From positions 1 to 5,079 of the forward strand of contig WQUQ01000156.1 in assembly GCA_009782025.1 (NCBI GenBank): a stretch of DNA of 5,079 nucleotides, written 5' to 3'. The position numbers were made by a program, and so were the translations under genes. Of this stretch, positions 4,972 to 5,079 are shown piece by piece. The notes beneath the pieces were generated by a model. The model worked only from the letters and a program-made list of their open reading frames with translations. It was not told the DNA's origin and ran no database searches. The stretch's first letter is position 1, and every line of letters begins with the position of its first letter. The stretch is from Desulfobulbus sp. (GTDB taxonomy: Bacteria > Pseudomonadota > Gammaproteobacteria > Burkholderiales > Rhodocyclaceae).

Positions 4972-5079
4972 TCAAACTTTTTCCATTTCCATCTCCAAGG
5001 TTGAAACCACCGGCTTTAGCCGGTCAGCTTTAGCGCCGCTGTCTTTGGCGGCGGTTGATGCTCCACTGACGGTTGATGG
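4972..5079 (-). CDS. C-terminal 35 residues of an unidentified protein, possibly a TnpB-like transposon protein
   Basis: From the right edge the minus-strand frame reads PSTVSGASTAAKDSGAKADR and then LKPVVSTLEMEMEKV before TGA at 4972-4974. It has no internal stop over 35 codons, while the other two minus-strand frames stop earlier. The residues are a low-complexity, Ala/Ser/Lys-rich tail without a catalytic motif, so family cannot be proven. TnpB-type proteins of IS200/IS605 elements often have such variable tails after their zinc-finger core, and their 3' coding ends overlap hairpin-rich DNA as here (hairpins at 5009-5024 and 5034-5053 fall within this frame). The stop lies about 36 bases from the capsid junction. 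The frame could also be chance openness in a short segment. Confidence 0.4.
   Translation of the reverse strand, partial: PSTVSGASTAAKDSGAKADRLKPVVSTLEMEMEKV
5009..5024. repeat. Perfect hairpin ACCGGCTTTAGCCGGT
   Basis: Seven-base arms (5009-5015 and 5018-5024) are separated by two bases; in practice a six-pair stem with a four-base loop. On the minus strand it is followed by GGTTTCAACC. No T-run follows directly on either strand, so it is not a simple intrinsic terminator. It resembles the subterminal hairpins recognised by IS200/IS605 transposases. Confidence 0.7.
5034..5053. repeat. Second hairpin, CGCCGC/GCGGCG arms
   Basis: Six-base arms (5034-5039 and 5048-5053) flank an eight-base loop TGTCTTTG. 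It lies ten bases from the first hairpin. GCTTTAGC, the core of the first hairpin (5013-5020), recurs at 5027-5034 between the two, giving a tandemly structured segment. Confidence 0.6.
5052..5078. repeat. Direct repeat of CGGTTGATG
   Basis: Identical nine-base copies at 5052-5060 and 5070-5078, 18 bases apart start to start. Only two copies are visible and the second touches the window edge, so a longer array cannot be excluded. The spacing is a multiple of three, so in the minus-strand frame the copies encode the related peptides PSTV and ASTA. Confidence 0.5.

Larger units (their letters stand above)
4937..5079. mobile_element. Probable end of an insertion (IS200/IS605-like?) interrupting the capsid gene
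   Basis: At 4936/4937 the capsid frame stops and the sequence becomes AT-rich (4937-4998), unlike the GC-rich phage DNA. Beyond it lie two hairpins (5009-5024 and 5034-5053), a short palindrome GGTTGAAACC (4999-5008) and two copies of CGGTTGATG. A minus-strand reading frame enters from the right edge and stops at 4972. Hairpins near the end, no terminal inverted repeat in view and a TCAA tetranucleotide just past a hairpin on the minus strand resemble IS200/IS605-family ends. The exact boundary, any transposase core and the other end are not in the window. A chimeric assembly join or an unrelated gene is also possible. Confidence 0.45.

Noticed and set aside
5009..5024. Hairpin as an intrinsic terminator
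   Set aside because: No T-run follows the stem directly on either strand, and the hairpin lies within a continuing reading frame.
5052..5078. Possible CRISPR array from repeated CGGTTGATG
   Set aside because: Only two nine-base copies 18 bases apart, too short and too close for CRISPR repeats and spacers.
1..5079. tRNA genes, integrase, attachment sites, promoters
   Set aside because: I saw no cloverleaf-like segment, recombinase motif, matching att repeats or convincing -35/-10 pair; the phage genes are packed without intergenic room for a promoter.

Overview
The window is a stretch of a temperate-type contractile-tailed (myovirus) phage genome, most likely a prophage or prophage remnant in a GC-rich proteobacterium. 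By eye the phage part is clearly GC-rich, with G/C-dominated third codon positions and P2/lambda-like protein families. The host cannot be fixed further from this sequence. Every gene I can support lies on the minus strand, so transcription runs from position 5079 towards position 1. Neighbouring phage genes overlap or nearly abut, which indicates one late structural operon.

In transcription order the region 4936-3421 holds head and head-tail connection genes of lambda type. They are the C-terminal two thirds of a lambda gpE-type major capsid protein, a gpFII-type head-tail joining protein and a gpZ-type minor tail/tail completion protein. Next come a probable tail terminator (3428-2886) and an unassigned 63-residue protein (2889-2698). 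From 2701 to the left edge there is a P2-type baseplate block in the canonical order V, W, J, I: gpV spike with an HxH tip motif, gpW/gp25 wedge protein, gpJ baseplate wedge and a partial gpI. A small unassigned gene sits between V and W. Sheath, tube, tape measure and tail fibre genes are not here; in P2-like genomes they lie beyond gene I, i.e. off the left edge.

The right end (about 4937-5079) is different. The capsid reading frame breaks at two consecutive in-frame stops and the DNA becomes AT-rich with hairpins. A minus-strand frame with no stop enters from the right edge and ends at 4972, giving 35 C-terminal residues of an unidentified protein. I read this as the end of an insertion, possibly an IS200/IS605-type element with a TnpB-like C-terminus, that removed the N-terminal third of the capsid gene. 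An assembly chimera is the main alternative. If real, the head module is inactivated while the tail module stays intact.

The rest is compact, recognisable phage morphogenesis. The points most worth a second look are the capsid disruption, the structured DNA beside it, a proline-rich extension beyond the metal-binding tip of the gpV spike, and two small unassigned proteins fixed in the tail operon.
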